DNA from: Harmonia axyridis
Taxonomy: Eukaryota; Arthropoda; Insecta; Coleoptera; Coccinellidae
DNA: 64,000 nt
Direction of reading: 5' to 3'
Assembly: GCF_914767665.1 (NCBI RefSeq)
Contig: NC_059504.1
Span: 20,462,501 to 20,526,500 of the forward strand
Notes under the pieces: model-generated
What the model was told of the DNA's origin: nothing
The model's input: the letters and a program-made list of their open reading frames with translations, nothing else
The model's database searches: none
In this document: in pieces, positions 1 through 10,700 of the stretch
How the letters are laid out: each line of letters starts with the position of its first letter
Position numbering within the stretch: position 1 is the stretch's first letter
Translations under genes and position numbers: made by a program

Positions 1-2726
1 TACGCACCTTATGCCTTCGAAGTGGAAGCCATTCAACGAAAGAGCCTTCAAATATTCCACAGAATTTACTTCCCAGATGACAGCGATGAAGCTTTCGAGG
101 TGAATTCTCTAACTAGAGCTTCTGATTTATGTAGAGAGATTGGCCGCAGACTTGACTTGCAGAACATTGATGGGTATAATCTTGTAGTACATATTGAGAA
201 AAATAGAGTTTTCAGTATACCTAACAACGAATTTTTCTACGATTTCCTACATGAGATTATGAGATGGGTCCGACAGCAAACGGCTCATTGGAACAGTGAG
301 TATATTTTTATCATGTTACTTTACTCAAATAAATCCCGGCTCAGTGGCCCCCTCCCTAAAATTTGACATACTAAGGCTAAAATAATTACAAGATTAGCAG
401 AACTATAATTTCAATTTACTTTGCCCCCCCCCCCCCCCAAAATATATCCTACCCCCCCGTGGCCACCCCTGTTTTTGAAAGCTGGCGTCACCACTGTCAC
501 GGGTCCGACCACTAAAGACACATTTTTTCTTGAAAAATCATCTTAATTCATCAACATCAAGAATTGCATGTCGACGTCCCAAATTCTTTGTCTAGAGAGG
601 GTATCCTAGAACCCCTTCGAACTAGAAAAAAAATAAATGGCACATTTTCACGCTCGATTTTTGAGCGAATTAATTTGGTAAAAACCGCAACCTCATAAAT
701 TCAACAGTTTCAAAGCTATAAGAGAAAATTGGAAAATGGCGTGAAATGAAAAGTTCTAATAACTTCTTTATTATTGGAGCTATAAACATGAAACAAACAC
801 ATCCTTTAGACACTTTTTTCAATAGAATTCATTGATGTTATGATTTATTTGTTATTGCCCTTAGTTTTCAAGTTATAATACAAAACTGTGTTTTTTTAAA
901 AGTAAACAATAACAATTTCTACAACAAATAAAATCGCTTTCTTTCTTCTCTTTTCATAAATATATAACATGCAATATAAATGTATTATCAAACTATATGA
1001 ATCATCAAAAGTTTCAGTTTTACACGGCGAATCAGCCAAATGCCTATCTAAACTAATGTGTGGATCCTACATATAATTAATATATTCGGTGGCCACCAAG
1101 ATCTCCGGATTTAACACATTTAGATTTTTTCAACATTTTCAAATTGATAAATGTTGTTCTTAAAATGTGACCAAAGGAAAAAATTTAATGATGTTAAATC
1201 CGGAGACCTTGGTGGTCATCAAGCCAATAGAGATCTAAAGAATATACGCATACGCACAATTTCTATTGAGCCACTCGCTCCAATCCTAATACCATTTGAA
1301 TATTAAAATTTTGAATTCAGAGACATTATTTTCATTTCAAAATACAGCCTCTACCTTCAGTAAGTCAAATGATTTATTCCGGTAGTACCTATATCCAATT
1401 GTTATTAATTATTTTTTTCCGCAACAGTATGAACAGAACAATAAAAGAAAAATAAAATTTTATTTTCAGGTGCAGCAACACTTCATGTTGATTACAAAAT
1501 ATTCTTCTTGAAAAGAATATGGATGAACGCAATTCCCGGAGAGGATCCTATAGCAGATCAAATGTTCTATTATCCTCAAGAAGTGCAGAAGTATCTTTTA
1601 GGTTACCACAAATGTAGTAAACAGGATGCCGTCAAATTAGCTTCCTTAATTACAAGAGTAAAAAGTGATAAAATCAATAACAATCCGCAAAAAATCAATG
1701 AGCATTTACTCAAAGAAATAATACCAAGAGATTTGATAAAGGCATCTAGTATGAGAGAATGGCGAAATTTGATTGCAGAAAAATATAATTCAAAAATTAC
1801 AGTGGAGAATGCAAAATTAGAATTTTTGAAAATTATTTATGAATGGCCGACGTTTGGAGCTACATTCTTCGAAGTCACAGAAAATGGTAAAAGCAATGAG
1901 AGAAGAGTTGTTGCAATCAATAAGAAAGGTGTTAATATTATTCATCCAGACACGAAGGTGAGTGTACGGTTTCATTACTTCTGTAGGGACCTTTGCTTGC
2001 TCGGGAGATGGCATCGTAGGCTGCGCATCTCAGAAGATCGGAACCATTTTTCGGGGATTCCCCAGTATGCGAAATTATGGAAATGTCAAACAATAGGTAT
2101 TCAACGCAGAACACTTATATACCAGTTGATTTTTATTTTATTCGAACTGAAGTGGGAAAAACAGAAAAATCAAAATGACAGAATTTACTTTTGTTATAAT
2201 ATCTGAATAACCGGCCCTGATAATCTCGATTTGTTTGAACTCTTGATAATGCTTTTATGAATACAACTTTTTCTCGATTTGACCGACCTTCTAACTCTTA
2301 TGGTTTAAAAGTTACTAATACAATTCCATTAAAAAAGTGGCCACTCTGAATATATTGTAATATAATTATTAAAAATGTCTCCAAATGAGTACATATAAAG
2401 CTGTAAATGCCCAAATGTTCATTTTATGGCTCAATAAACATTGATATTGCTACTGAGTACTGAAACACAATTTTTTTAATATACCTTTAATATTGTTTCA
2501 GGACATATTAGAAACACTGGAATTTTCTGAACTGAATAATTGGTCTTCAGGCAATAATTATTTCCAATTGAAAGCTGGAAATTATGTAAAGGGTAGGAAA
2601 CTACTTTTCAACACATCAATTGGATACAAGATGGATGAACTTTTGACTTCATACACAGATTACTTGAAAGATATTGCTCCAAAAAAAGCCAACAGAGATT
2701 TTATTTTTGAAAAATATGGTCTGTAA
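1..2726 (+). CDS. Class VII unconventional myosin, C-terminal FERM part (5' partial, 3 exons)
   Basis: Motor-protein tail end. Exons: 1-295 (open at the window edge), 1470-1957 and 2502-2726; phases match at both junctions (phase 1, then phase 0). The reading frame gives the FERM domain that closes class VII myosin tails: VEAIQRKSLQIFHRIYFPDD, FFLKRIWMNAIPGED, WPTFGATFFEV, NWSSGNNYF and GYKMDELLTSY follow the same order as in MYO7A/crinkled. In this family the MyTH4-FERM tail binds cargo and actin-bundle partners. The end after GYKMDELLTSY is unlike vertebrate MYO7A, so this may be the second insect class VII myosin (Myo28B1 type) rather than crinkled; I cannot decide. Stop at 2724-2726, AATAAA at 2785-2790. 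An open frame continues from exon 2 to 2206, but the GTGAGT donor at 1958 and the conserved junction argue for splicing. The motor and N-terminal tail lie upstream of the window. Confidence 0.88.
343..498 (-). repeat. Fragment of a dispersed repeat in myosin intron 1, with a C-run
   Basis: The stretch ending in a CAGTGG-like terminus at about 498 (on the minus strand) matches, inverted, the segment at 61811-61945: both share the 'gccagctttcaaaaacagg' core and a 'caaattttagggggggcc'-like inner part. It includes a run of about 15 C at 424-438. It looks like the end of a hAT-like non-autonomous element. Confidence 0.6.
1010..1240. pseudogene. Decayed IS630/Tc1-mariner-type transposase tail, two inverted pieces
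   Basis: On the plus strand 1090-1131 reads WPPRSPDLTHLDFF, and on the minus strand 1222-1185 reads PPRSPDLTSLNFF. Both are the C-terminal catalytic-region signature of insect DDE transposases. A flanking segment at 1013-1040 is shared, inverted, with 61530-61560. No open frame of useful length survives. It lies inside intron 1 of the myosin gene. Confidence 0.6.
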
Positions 2727-2784
2727 TGAATTAAATTCGAGAACTAAAGCTTATATTGTTCACATTAATGTATTTTGAATCTAG

Positions 2785-2790
2785 AATAAA
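2785..2790 (+). terminator. Poly(A) signal of the myosin gene
   Basis: AATAAA about 60 bp after the stop codon of the myosin reading frame. Confidence 0.7.
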
Positions 2791-3082
2791 TTATTTTCAA
2801 ACTTCATATTTACTTTTATTCAAATTTGTTACTTCATCAGTTATGAATTGCATAGTTTTTGCCTTTTATCATTCACGACTATGTTACTAATGAATTGTTG
2901 AAATCAACATTGAGAAGCAAATTGTTAATAATCTTTTGAACTTTTGTCTATAACAGACAAAATTCATATTTTTTGTTTTATCTAATTTCTCTTAGGAAAT
3001 ATTAGCCTTAGAGATAAAACTAATAAAATTGAAGAGATAATGGGCTCCATATCAATTTGAATTAATTTATAGGCAAGGCTTT

Positions 3083-3203
3083 TTATCCTTGGGAAGGTAT
3101 CACTAATAGACGAGAAAATTACAAATCAAAGTATATATATTTTTTAACCTTGGGAAGATGTCACTAATAGACGAGAAAATTACAAATCAAAATATATATA
3201 TTT
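3083..3203. repeat. Two-copy 61-bp tandem duplication
   Basis: The segment with 'cactaatagacgagaaaatt' occurs at 3101 and again at 3162, with matching flanks, so the period is 61 bp. It lies in the convergent gap between the myosin and prohibitin genes and is probably 3'UTR or intergenic DNA. Confidence 0.85.
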
Positions 3204-3353
3204 TATCAGTAACAATTTGCGAAGTTCAGAATTCTACAGATGTAGTATTTCTATTCTATAAACAAATTAAATATAGTAATAGAAGTATCCCAAACTGTCC
3301 ACTAAAATAGAAAAGCTCATAAATCACAAAGAGTTTGACGACAAATTTTTCAC

Positions 3354-4298
3354 TTAATTTCCTGGTGTAGGAACATTCAACAACAAATTCTGACCACCGG
3401 GAAGATAAGCAACTTGTCTAGATCTTGATAATTGATATGCAATATCTTCTGCTGCTTCTATTCTTCTCAATTCAACCAAACCTTCTCCAGCATCACCAAA
3501 AGCTTTAGCAAGTAAAGTTGCTGCTTGTGCATCTCCCTCTGCAGAGATTATAGCTGCTTTTTTGTTTTGTTCAGCTTTTTCCACCAAAAATCTAGCCTTT
3601 TCTGCATCTTGTTGAGCAACTTGTTTCAATTCAACGGCTTGAGTGAATTCTCTGCCAAAAGTTAAATGTGTGATAGAGATATCATCTAAAATTACACCGA
3701 ATTGTGCTGCTCTTTCTGTCAAATCTTCACTAACTTTCTGAGAAACAAGATCTCGTTGTGTGATTAGTTCTCCTGCATCAAATTGAGCTACTACTGCTTT
3801 AAGAACTTCTGTTGTAATAGAAGGTAACACCCTCTCTTCATAATCTTGACCAAGAGTACTATAAATTTTGGGGAGTTCATCAGGAACCGGTCTAAACAGA
3901 ATTCTGAGTGTAATATTCACATTCTGCAAATCTAAATTGGGTAAGGTTACAAAATATATCGTTTCATAAAAGTTATGTAAAATTGAACTTACCTTTACTT
4001 CCAGTGATAACAGGAACATTCCTAGGTCTTGCCCTCACATCAAAAATGATTGGTCTTTGTACCCAGGGAACGAAAAAATGTGTACCTTCGCCAACAACCG
4101 CTTTTTTGATACCGGTAAATCTATCGAAAATAACTGCTCTATGACCTCCATCAACTGGAAAGAAAATTTGTTCGAATTTCAAATGAATATTTTTTATATC
4201 TAGTTACCATTGTATAAAGCCGAATTTATTACACCTCCCGTAAGAGCCAAACCTAGACCTAATTGGCCAATCCTATTGAATATTTGGCTGGCTGACAT
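3354..4298 (-). CDS. Phb1: Prohibitin-1 (mitochondrial inner-membrane scaffold), 3 coding exons
   Basis: Exons on the minus strand: 4298-4208, 4154-3993, 3931-3354. Phases agree (1 and 1) and give 276 aa, a normal PHB1 length. The start MSASQIFNRIGQLGLGLAL is the N-terminal membrane anchor. Next come the band-7/SPFH domain (EGGHR-like [52 protein letters not shown]) and the C-terminal coiled coil (AVELKQVAQQDAEKARFLVE, RRIEAAEDIAYQLSRSR, YLPGGQNLLLNVP). PHB1 pairs with PHB2 in ring complexes that stabilise inner-membrane proteins and cristae. A 5'UTR intron is likely: donor after 4373, acceptor just before 'aaagATG'. The gene is convergent with the myosin gene. Confidence 0.96.
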
Positions 4299-4373
4299 CT
4301 TTCTACAAGAATTGTTTCATATATGGTTATGAAAAATCACGTGTTAAATTGATTTAAATATTAAATACTAACC

Positions 4374-5400
4374 TATGCTTGGGAAATTCCAAATAATTTT
4401 TAGTTGATCTTATAAAAGTCAAAAATTTGGTTAATATCTCAAGTTTTCGCCCCGGGATATTTTTTTACTATATTTTTCTGGAATAAGTTTATAGCGGCGA
4501 GTATATCTGTGACTCTATAATCTGTGATCAATAATTAATTGAAAGGTTTATTTCTGTCATCACTTGTCATTATGGTAGGTCTAATCGACATATGGATCAA
4601 GCAAGCCGAACACACATTAGGTTGCTTAGAACTACAACTCAAACAACCAAAAATATATATTTTATTTACTTTAAGGCCGGACTCTAACCCTCAAATATTA
4701 GTATCGATCATATTTTAATCCAATTGAATCCTGATAGGCGCCTGAAATGTCTCCATATTGTTTGAGTAAGAATATGGAGACAGTTGCGTTAAGGTGCATT
4801 CACACCAGATCGGTCGGAGAAGGAATTCCCGCCCCGCGAAATTTTTGTCGGATAAATATGTTTTTTTTTAAATATGTTTGCTTTTTCTGTTCAACAAGTA
4901 GGACATAAAAAATGATTAACAGTTATGCAATAAATTCGTATATTATAATTTATTATATTTCATATTTTGAGTATCATTAGCCAGTTCCTCCTACTTTTTC
5001 ATAATATTCGATTCTTATAGATACTTCTACCTTAAATTAACTCAATTTCAATAATATAGGATATGTAAGGGAACAAAAAAAAACTGATGAATATAACATT
5101 GTAAATATTCACAATTTTTTATTCATAAAAATACATTATGTTCATTCAACTTTCTGGGAATTCTAGGCCACTTCAGCGCCAACTTGAGAAGGAGGAGTTC
5201 CTAAAACAAATTAACATAAATATCAGAATCAACTAATATAATGAGGGGGGAGGATATCACTGACCAATCGCAAACAACCTGCAACGTTGTAATATGATAG
5301 GTCGAAGAGTTTCCCCCACTACGTGCGTTCAAATTCAAATTTATCAAACGACGGTTAATGAAAGGAACAATAAAGAATCGGTAAATAATAGTTATTTCTT
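4374..5400. other. Intergenic DNA upstream of Phb1, no gene seen
   Basis: The first part should hold the Phb1 5'UTR exon and promoter; I see no TATA box. The rest is AT-rich, without a convincing ORF or recognisable mobile element. Confidence 0.5.
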
Positions 5401-5404
5401 TAAT

Positions 5405-5530
5405 TCTGTGATAAATACGTTCATTCTGGCATGACTTATAGAACAAAATGGTGCGAGAATATCTGATTTCATGGTTATATTTATTATTATATGTTGGTTC
5501 TTTGAACACTCCTGCCACGAATTTATCTAT
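5405..5530 (+). repeat. Copy 1 of a three-copy dispersed repeat
   Basis: Contains 'atttcatggttatattt', 'attattatatgttggt' and a 'gccacg' tail. Related copies lie inverted at about 6449-6600 and direct at about 52800-52960. The open frame across it (5201-5518, minus) is not conserved between copies, so I treat it as non-coding. Confidence 0.65.
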
Positions 5531-5536
5531 AATCTG

Positions 5537-5885
5537 TCAAATTTTGTGATAGAGAAAATTGTTCGGCCAAGCCAACCCACATTTTTCAATGCAGAAATTA
5601 CTAAAGGATATTTATGGAAATAAATATTCAGTGAATTAGACAATGTTATTTATCAAATTTTGTGATACAGAAAATTGTTCTGCCAAGCCAACCCACATTT
5701 TTCAATGCAAAAATTACTAAAGGATATTTATGGAAATAAATATTCAGTGAATTAGACAATGTTATTTATCAAATTTTGTGATACAGAAAATTGTTCTGCC
5801 AAGCCAACCTACATTTTTCAATGCAAAAATTACTAAAGGATATTTATGGAAATAAAATTTCAGTGAATTAGACAATGATATTTGT
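5537..5885. repeat. Three tandem copies of a 116-bp unit
   Basis: Unit starts at 5537, 5653 and 5769 (spacing 116 bp each), with 'tcaaattttgtgata' at each start and 'gaattagacaatg' at each end. Copies differ at only a few bases. The same unit occurs once, inverted, at about 6033-6125, and a diverged copy flanks the palindrome at 54800-54910, so the unit is the terminal repeat of the adjoining palindromic element. Confidence 0.9.
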
Positions 5886-6125
5886 TATACAAATGCAGAA
5901 CACGTTGGTTGATATTCTTCCACGAGTTCAAAATTCAAAAACGAGCCACGAAGTGGGGAGTTTATAATTGAAAAATTGTAATGAGCCTTCTGTACTAGTA
6001 TTTTACATTTTTTCTCTAATTCACTCAATTTTTTTGAGATTAATGGAATATTTCCATAAATATCGTTGAAAATTTGAAAAATTTTGGTTGGCAGAATTGT
6101 TTTCTGTATCACATTTTTGACAGTA
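5537..6125. mobile_element. Palindromic MITE with one terminal repeat expanded in tandem
   Basis: The outer parts are inverted copies of the 116-bp unit (three on the left, one on the right). The centre (about 5885-6020) is an imperfect palindrome containing CCACGAGTTC, CAAAAACGAGCC and GGGGAGTTT. The same architecture, with different wear, is seen at 54780-55050. No coding capacity is visible. Confidence 0.7.
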
Positions 6126-6202
6126 TGGAGGGTAGAGATAAGGAGAAGAATAATCTCTTATGGTAGGATTGTTGAGAAATTGTCCAGCGGAAAAGGAATT
6201 TA

Positions 6203-6382
6203 GGAGGCGCTAGTGTAACTAGACGGTAACCAATCCAAGAAGGCGAACTGCTGGTTTAGGGAGAGGGTAACCAATTAAAGCAGGCGAACATACTTTCATC
6301 CTTGTTTACTTCTTGCTTTATCTGTATCAGTTCTTTATGACGTTTCCTATGAAATTCACCCTCTAGTTACACTAGCGCCCCC
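6203..6382. mobile_element. 180-bp MITE with 21-bp inverted ends and AATTTA duplication
   Basis: The left end GGAGGCGCTAGTGTAACTAG is mirrored by the right end CTAGTTACACTAGCGCCCCC. It is flanked by AATTTA at 6197-6202 and 6383-6388. No ORF. Confidence 0.85.
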
Positions 6383-6448
6383 AATTTATGTCAGTTCAAC
6401 GGACACTTTTGAAACGAGAAGATTATTTTCTTTAGTTCTCTACCCTCC

Positions 6449-6600
6449 ATATTTGACAGGTAATAAATAGTCACAAGTACCAACATATAATAATGAAATA
6501 TAACCATGAAATCTGAACGACACTGAAAAATTGTTGCACGATTTTGTATTACAAGGTATGGCAGAATGAAAGGTTTGCCACAGATTAAGAGAAAACACTT
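6449..6600 (-). repeat. Copy 2 (inverted) of the dispersed repeat at 5405
   Basis: The minus strand shares 'tttcatggttatattt' and 'attattatatgttggtac' with the copies at 5405-5530 and 52800-52960. Short ORFs across it are incidental. Confidence 0.65.
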
Positions 6601-7737
6601 TTTTAACATGACGCGTGTAGACAATTAAGATGTCTAGAAATGCTGATGTCCCCACTCACTCTTGAAAAAGTTCCAGTTGGCTTTAATTTGAACCTCATAT
6701 TACACTAGACCTTTTTCGTGTCTTATGCCTATTTTCACGATTTCTGTCACTATTACAATATGATTCTTTTGACGCTTCTTTCAAGGCTAATTAAAGAGCT
6801 GCAAAGTTTGAAGTTATTTTGAGGTTATGTTCATGTTTTGATAATAAATATTTGAGATATTATCATCACATTTCCTGTTTAATATAATTATTAATTAATA
6901 TAAAGTAATGATTACTTATGACTGTTATACGCAGGTGCCGAAAATAGGCATGAAGGCATGCGCATTTTAAGCATAGGTTGTCATGCTACAAACTAGAAAT
7001 ACGAAAAAGGTCTAGTAACTTGAGTAAACAGGATTTTAGGAGATTGCAGACTAATTTTTTTATTGTTTCCTTTGTTGTACACGTCATCAATTCTCTGTTC
7101 TTATGTTTTTTGTAGGCATTACTTACAAAATCAACTCTTGCTTATTATCAACACATGAAATATTTTTTATAGGTAATATAAACGAATTCAATAAAATTAT
7201 TATTGCTCAACACTTTCACTTTGGGTAAAAAAATTAAGAATTTGGAGAATTGCTTAGACCGTTTTTGAATGAGACATTTTTCACATAAAAACCATTATCA
7301 TATCATTTCATCCCTCTACGCGGTAACCTCAACACCTTGAATTTGAATAGGAAAAATGGGTCGTGCAATATATTGTTTGAAAGGTCTTTCTGCCTGAATA
7401 TGAGAGTGAACATTTTTTGAAGATCTGATCATTCGTTTAAACAATATTCGGTTCTGAAAAGAAAACACCACTCAATTTGTTTGAAGCATAAAAAAAGCCG
7501 AATATTATGTAAACAAACAATAAGATCTTTAAAAAATGTTAACTATCATATTCAAGAAGAAAAAGGCCTTTTCAACAACATATCGAACAACCTTGTTTCC
7601 TACTACAAATTAAGGAGTTGGGCTTGCTGCGCAGATGGATAAAATTATATGATTATTATTTAATAAAAAAACATCTGCCTCCAGAATAAAATTAACGGCA
7701 TGTAATACCATGTATTTTCAGTTAATTGTTGTTTTTC

Positions 7738-10700
7738 TTACCCAGAAAATGGAGCATTTTGCCCGGTATTATTTTGTTGTGCTAAATTTCCAAATCCAAT
7801 CGTGTTTTGGGTGGCAAAACTCCCAAAACCTGAAGTCTGTTTTGCATTTTCTCCTTGATTATTGGGCTGTTGTGCTAAACTTCCGAAGCCCAATGAGTTT
7901 TGATTGCCGAAACCTCCAAAACCAGATGGTTGATTGTTGGATCCAAAAATTGTTCCTAGAGCAGGAAAATATTATCATTATTCCATATAAATTCTGCAAT
8001 TTTAATGTATTCGTTCATTATTGAGATTAAAATTTTCAAAAGGTCTGTTGAAAAAAATAATATATGCTGCAGTAGGTTAGAAGCTGGTTATTATTCTTCA
8101 AAATAAACTAGTTAGCATTATTCAACTCTCAAATTATAATTGATATTAAAAATAAAAAATATTGTTTTTAATATTAATAACAATAATCTGGCTAGAAGGA
8201 CCAAAAAATTCAGAGGATTCAATAAAGATCAAATATTGTACTAACAACTAAAGCTGGACCGCACCTGTTGTATTTAAAGTCGTCTGTTAGAGGTTAAGTT
8301 TAATTGGATTATACAACATTTGAATAAGGTTGGATAAAGATGTGTCAAAGAAATTATAACAAACAGTCAGTTTTATTTCACTTGATATCATAAACAGTCA
8401 AAGTGAAAAGCACAAAATTGCTATGAGCATCTCAATTTATATTTTTGAGGAATATTATGTTTTAAGTTTATTACTTTCAGAATTACAATTTATAAATCAG
8501 ATGTCTTTAAAAGTATCAGTGTAGTATAGCAATTTTCTATCGAATGTTTTATGATAATGATATAGCTTGGGGCAGAAATATTGTACGATTTTCATGAAAT
8601 CCTTAAGTTTCCTAAGAAAAAAAGATTCTCGGGTTTGTTTTTAATATTATTTGATAAAGTGTTTTTTGTATTCCATAACAAATACTTAATTTTTGTTTGA
8701 AGGAGAATTCCCCATTGGCGAATCAGAATCTGCCAATAATTTTTTTTTTTTGGAAAGTTATCCATTGTAATTGTCCAACATTTTTCAGAGATCTCATTTG
8801 TTTCACATATGTTAAATACTTCAAGCAGTAAAATTTTTATAGAATGATAACGTTATTAAAACTGATATGACAAAATTATTATATATCATATTTACCAGTA
8901 GATGATGGATTTGGTAATCCAAATATTTTACTTGGACTACCAAATGATGCTGTACTACCAAATGCTGGTGCTCCCCCAAATGTTGGAGCGGCTCCAAAAG
9001 CAGGTGTTCCTCCATAACTTGGAGCACCTCCAAATGCTGATGGTTTTGGAGAATCCTGTGAAACACCGAAGCCCGTCTGCGCTATTGATCCTGAACCTCC
9101 ACTGAATGATCCTATCTGCTGAGCACTGCTAAAAGGAGCATTGTTTCCGAAGGCGGATTTACCAAATACACTATTGCCATTATTATTTCCAAAAGTCGAC
9201 GCGCCAAAGATAGATCCTGCAGATGCTGTAGGATTGAAACTTGTTCCTCCGAAGGGAGATTTAGTTTCGTTGGTTTTTGCAAATGAATTTGGTTGGTCAG
9301 AACCCATAGTAAGACTTCCAAATCCAAATGATCCCTTTGCATTATTATTCTCGCTGGATGTACCAAATGTTCCAAACATTCCTGCTGACTGAGTTCCGAC
9401 GGCTGAGTTTTGAACAAAGGGTGATGATGAATTTTCAGTTGAAGTAACAAATGTAGAGTTGGTGACATTCGAACCGAAAGCATTGGATGCTGTAGAAACT
9501 TGACCGAATGGAGATGATTGTGCACCAAAAGTTGGTGTACTACCAAATGGTGAACATACAGATGGGGCCACACTTCCAAATAGAGAATTAGAGGAACCTG
9601 GTTTTGCTCCAAAAGGAGATTCCTCATTAGTTACAGCACTACTAAATGGTGAATTTGCTGTTGCTGTATTGAAAGGTGATCCAGAATTAGCTTGACCAAA
9701 TACTGAATTAGAACTTGTAGTCCCCCCAAAAAGAGATGAAGTGAGTTGTGATTGTGTAACTGTAGCACTAGAAGATCCAAAAAGTGATTTAGCAGAATTA
9801 TTCGAAGGTTCAGTTGTTGATGCAGTATTTCCAAATATGGAACCTGTACTAGGAGCATTTGAAGCACCAAAAGATGAATTTGCAAATAAGGATGAGCCTG
9901 TGGATGAGCCAAAATTCGATTGACTACTTATTGCAGGAGTTTTAGTTTTCAATATTGATTCAGATTCCTTAGGATCATTCCTGAATATAGATTTGGTTAA
10001 TGGTAATGCTCCATCATTTGTGACAGAAGCACCAAATATAGATGCACTACTTGTAGATACACCTGAATCACTTGATTTAGATGCACCAAATATTGATTTT
10101 GGTGTTGTTTGTACCATTCCATTTCCAAATATAGAATGAGTAGATACTGGCATTACTCCATGACTTGACGATGGAGTATTGAATAAGGGATTGGAAGCAG
10201 TTTGTACCGAATCATAACTTCCACTATTTCCAGTTGTTGCCGATGGCACCTGTCCAATGTTTTGTTCTGAACTGAATAGTGATTTGGTAGTAGCTGATCC
10301 TGATTTAGAGCTTGATAACGGTGTACTAAGTGGATCAGTAACTGGTCCTTTAGTTGTGATTGAAGGACTGCTTATTGATGTGGTGGTAGTCGTCACTGAA
10401 CTTACAGTTGTAATAGATCCAAATATTGATGTTGAATTTTTGTTAATGATGGATGATGTTGGTTCATTACTTGTAGGAGTGCCAAATAAAGATCCACCAC
10501 TGTTGCCAAATGAAAATCCACTTTGGACAGCAAAAGGAGATCCACTATTGGTGGGGAATAAAGATGAACTTGTTGAAGGCTGTTCTTTATTTGACGATGA
10601 ACTGAATATGGACGTTGCAGGTGTGTGGGCAGATTCAGGACTTGGTTCGACATTACCAAAATGGGACAATGTTGTTTGAGGTAACCTACTTTCCCCGCTT

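Noticed and set aside
1958..2206. Extension of myosin exon 2 as coding
   Set aside because: A GTGAGT donor at 1958 and the conserved join to DILETLEFSE at 2502 show it is intron.
5201..5518. 105-aa minus-strand ORF
   Set aside because: It overlaps a three-copy dispersed repeat and is not open in the other copies.
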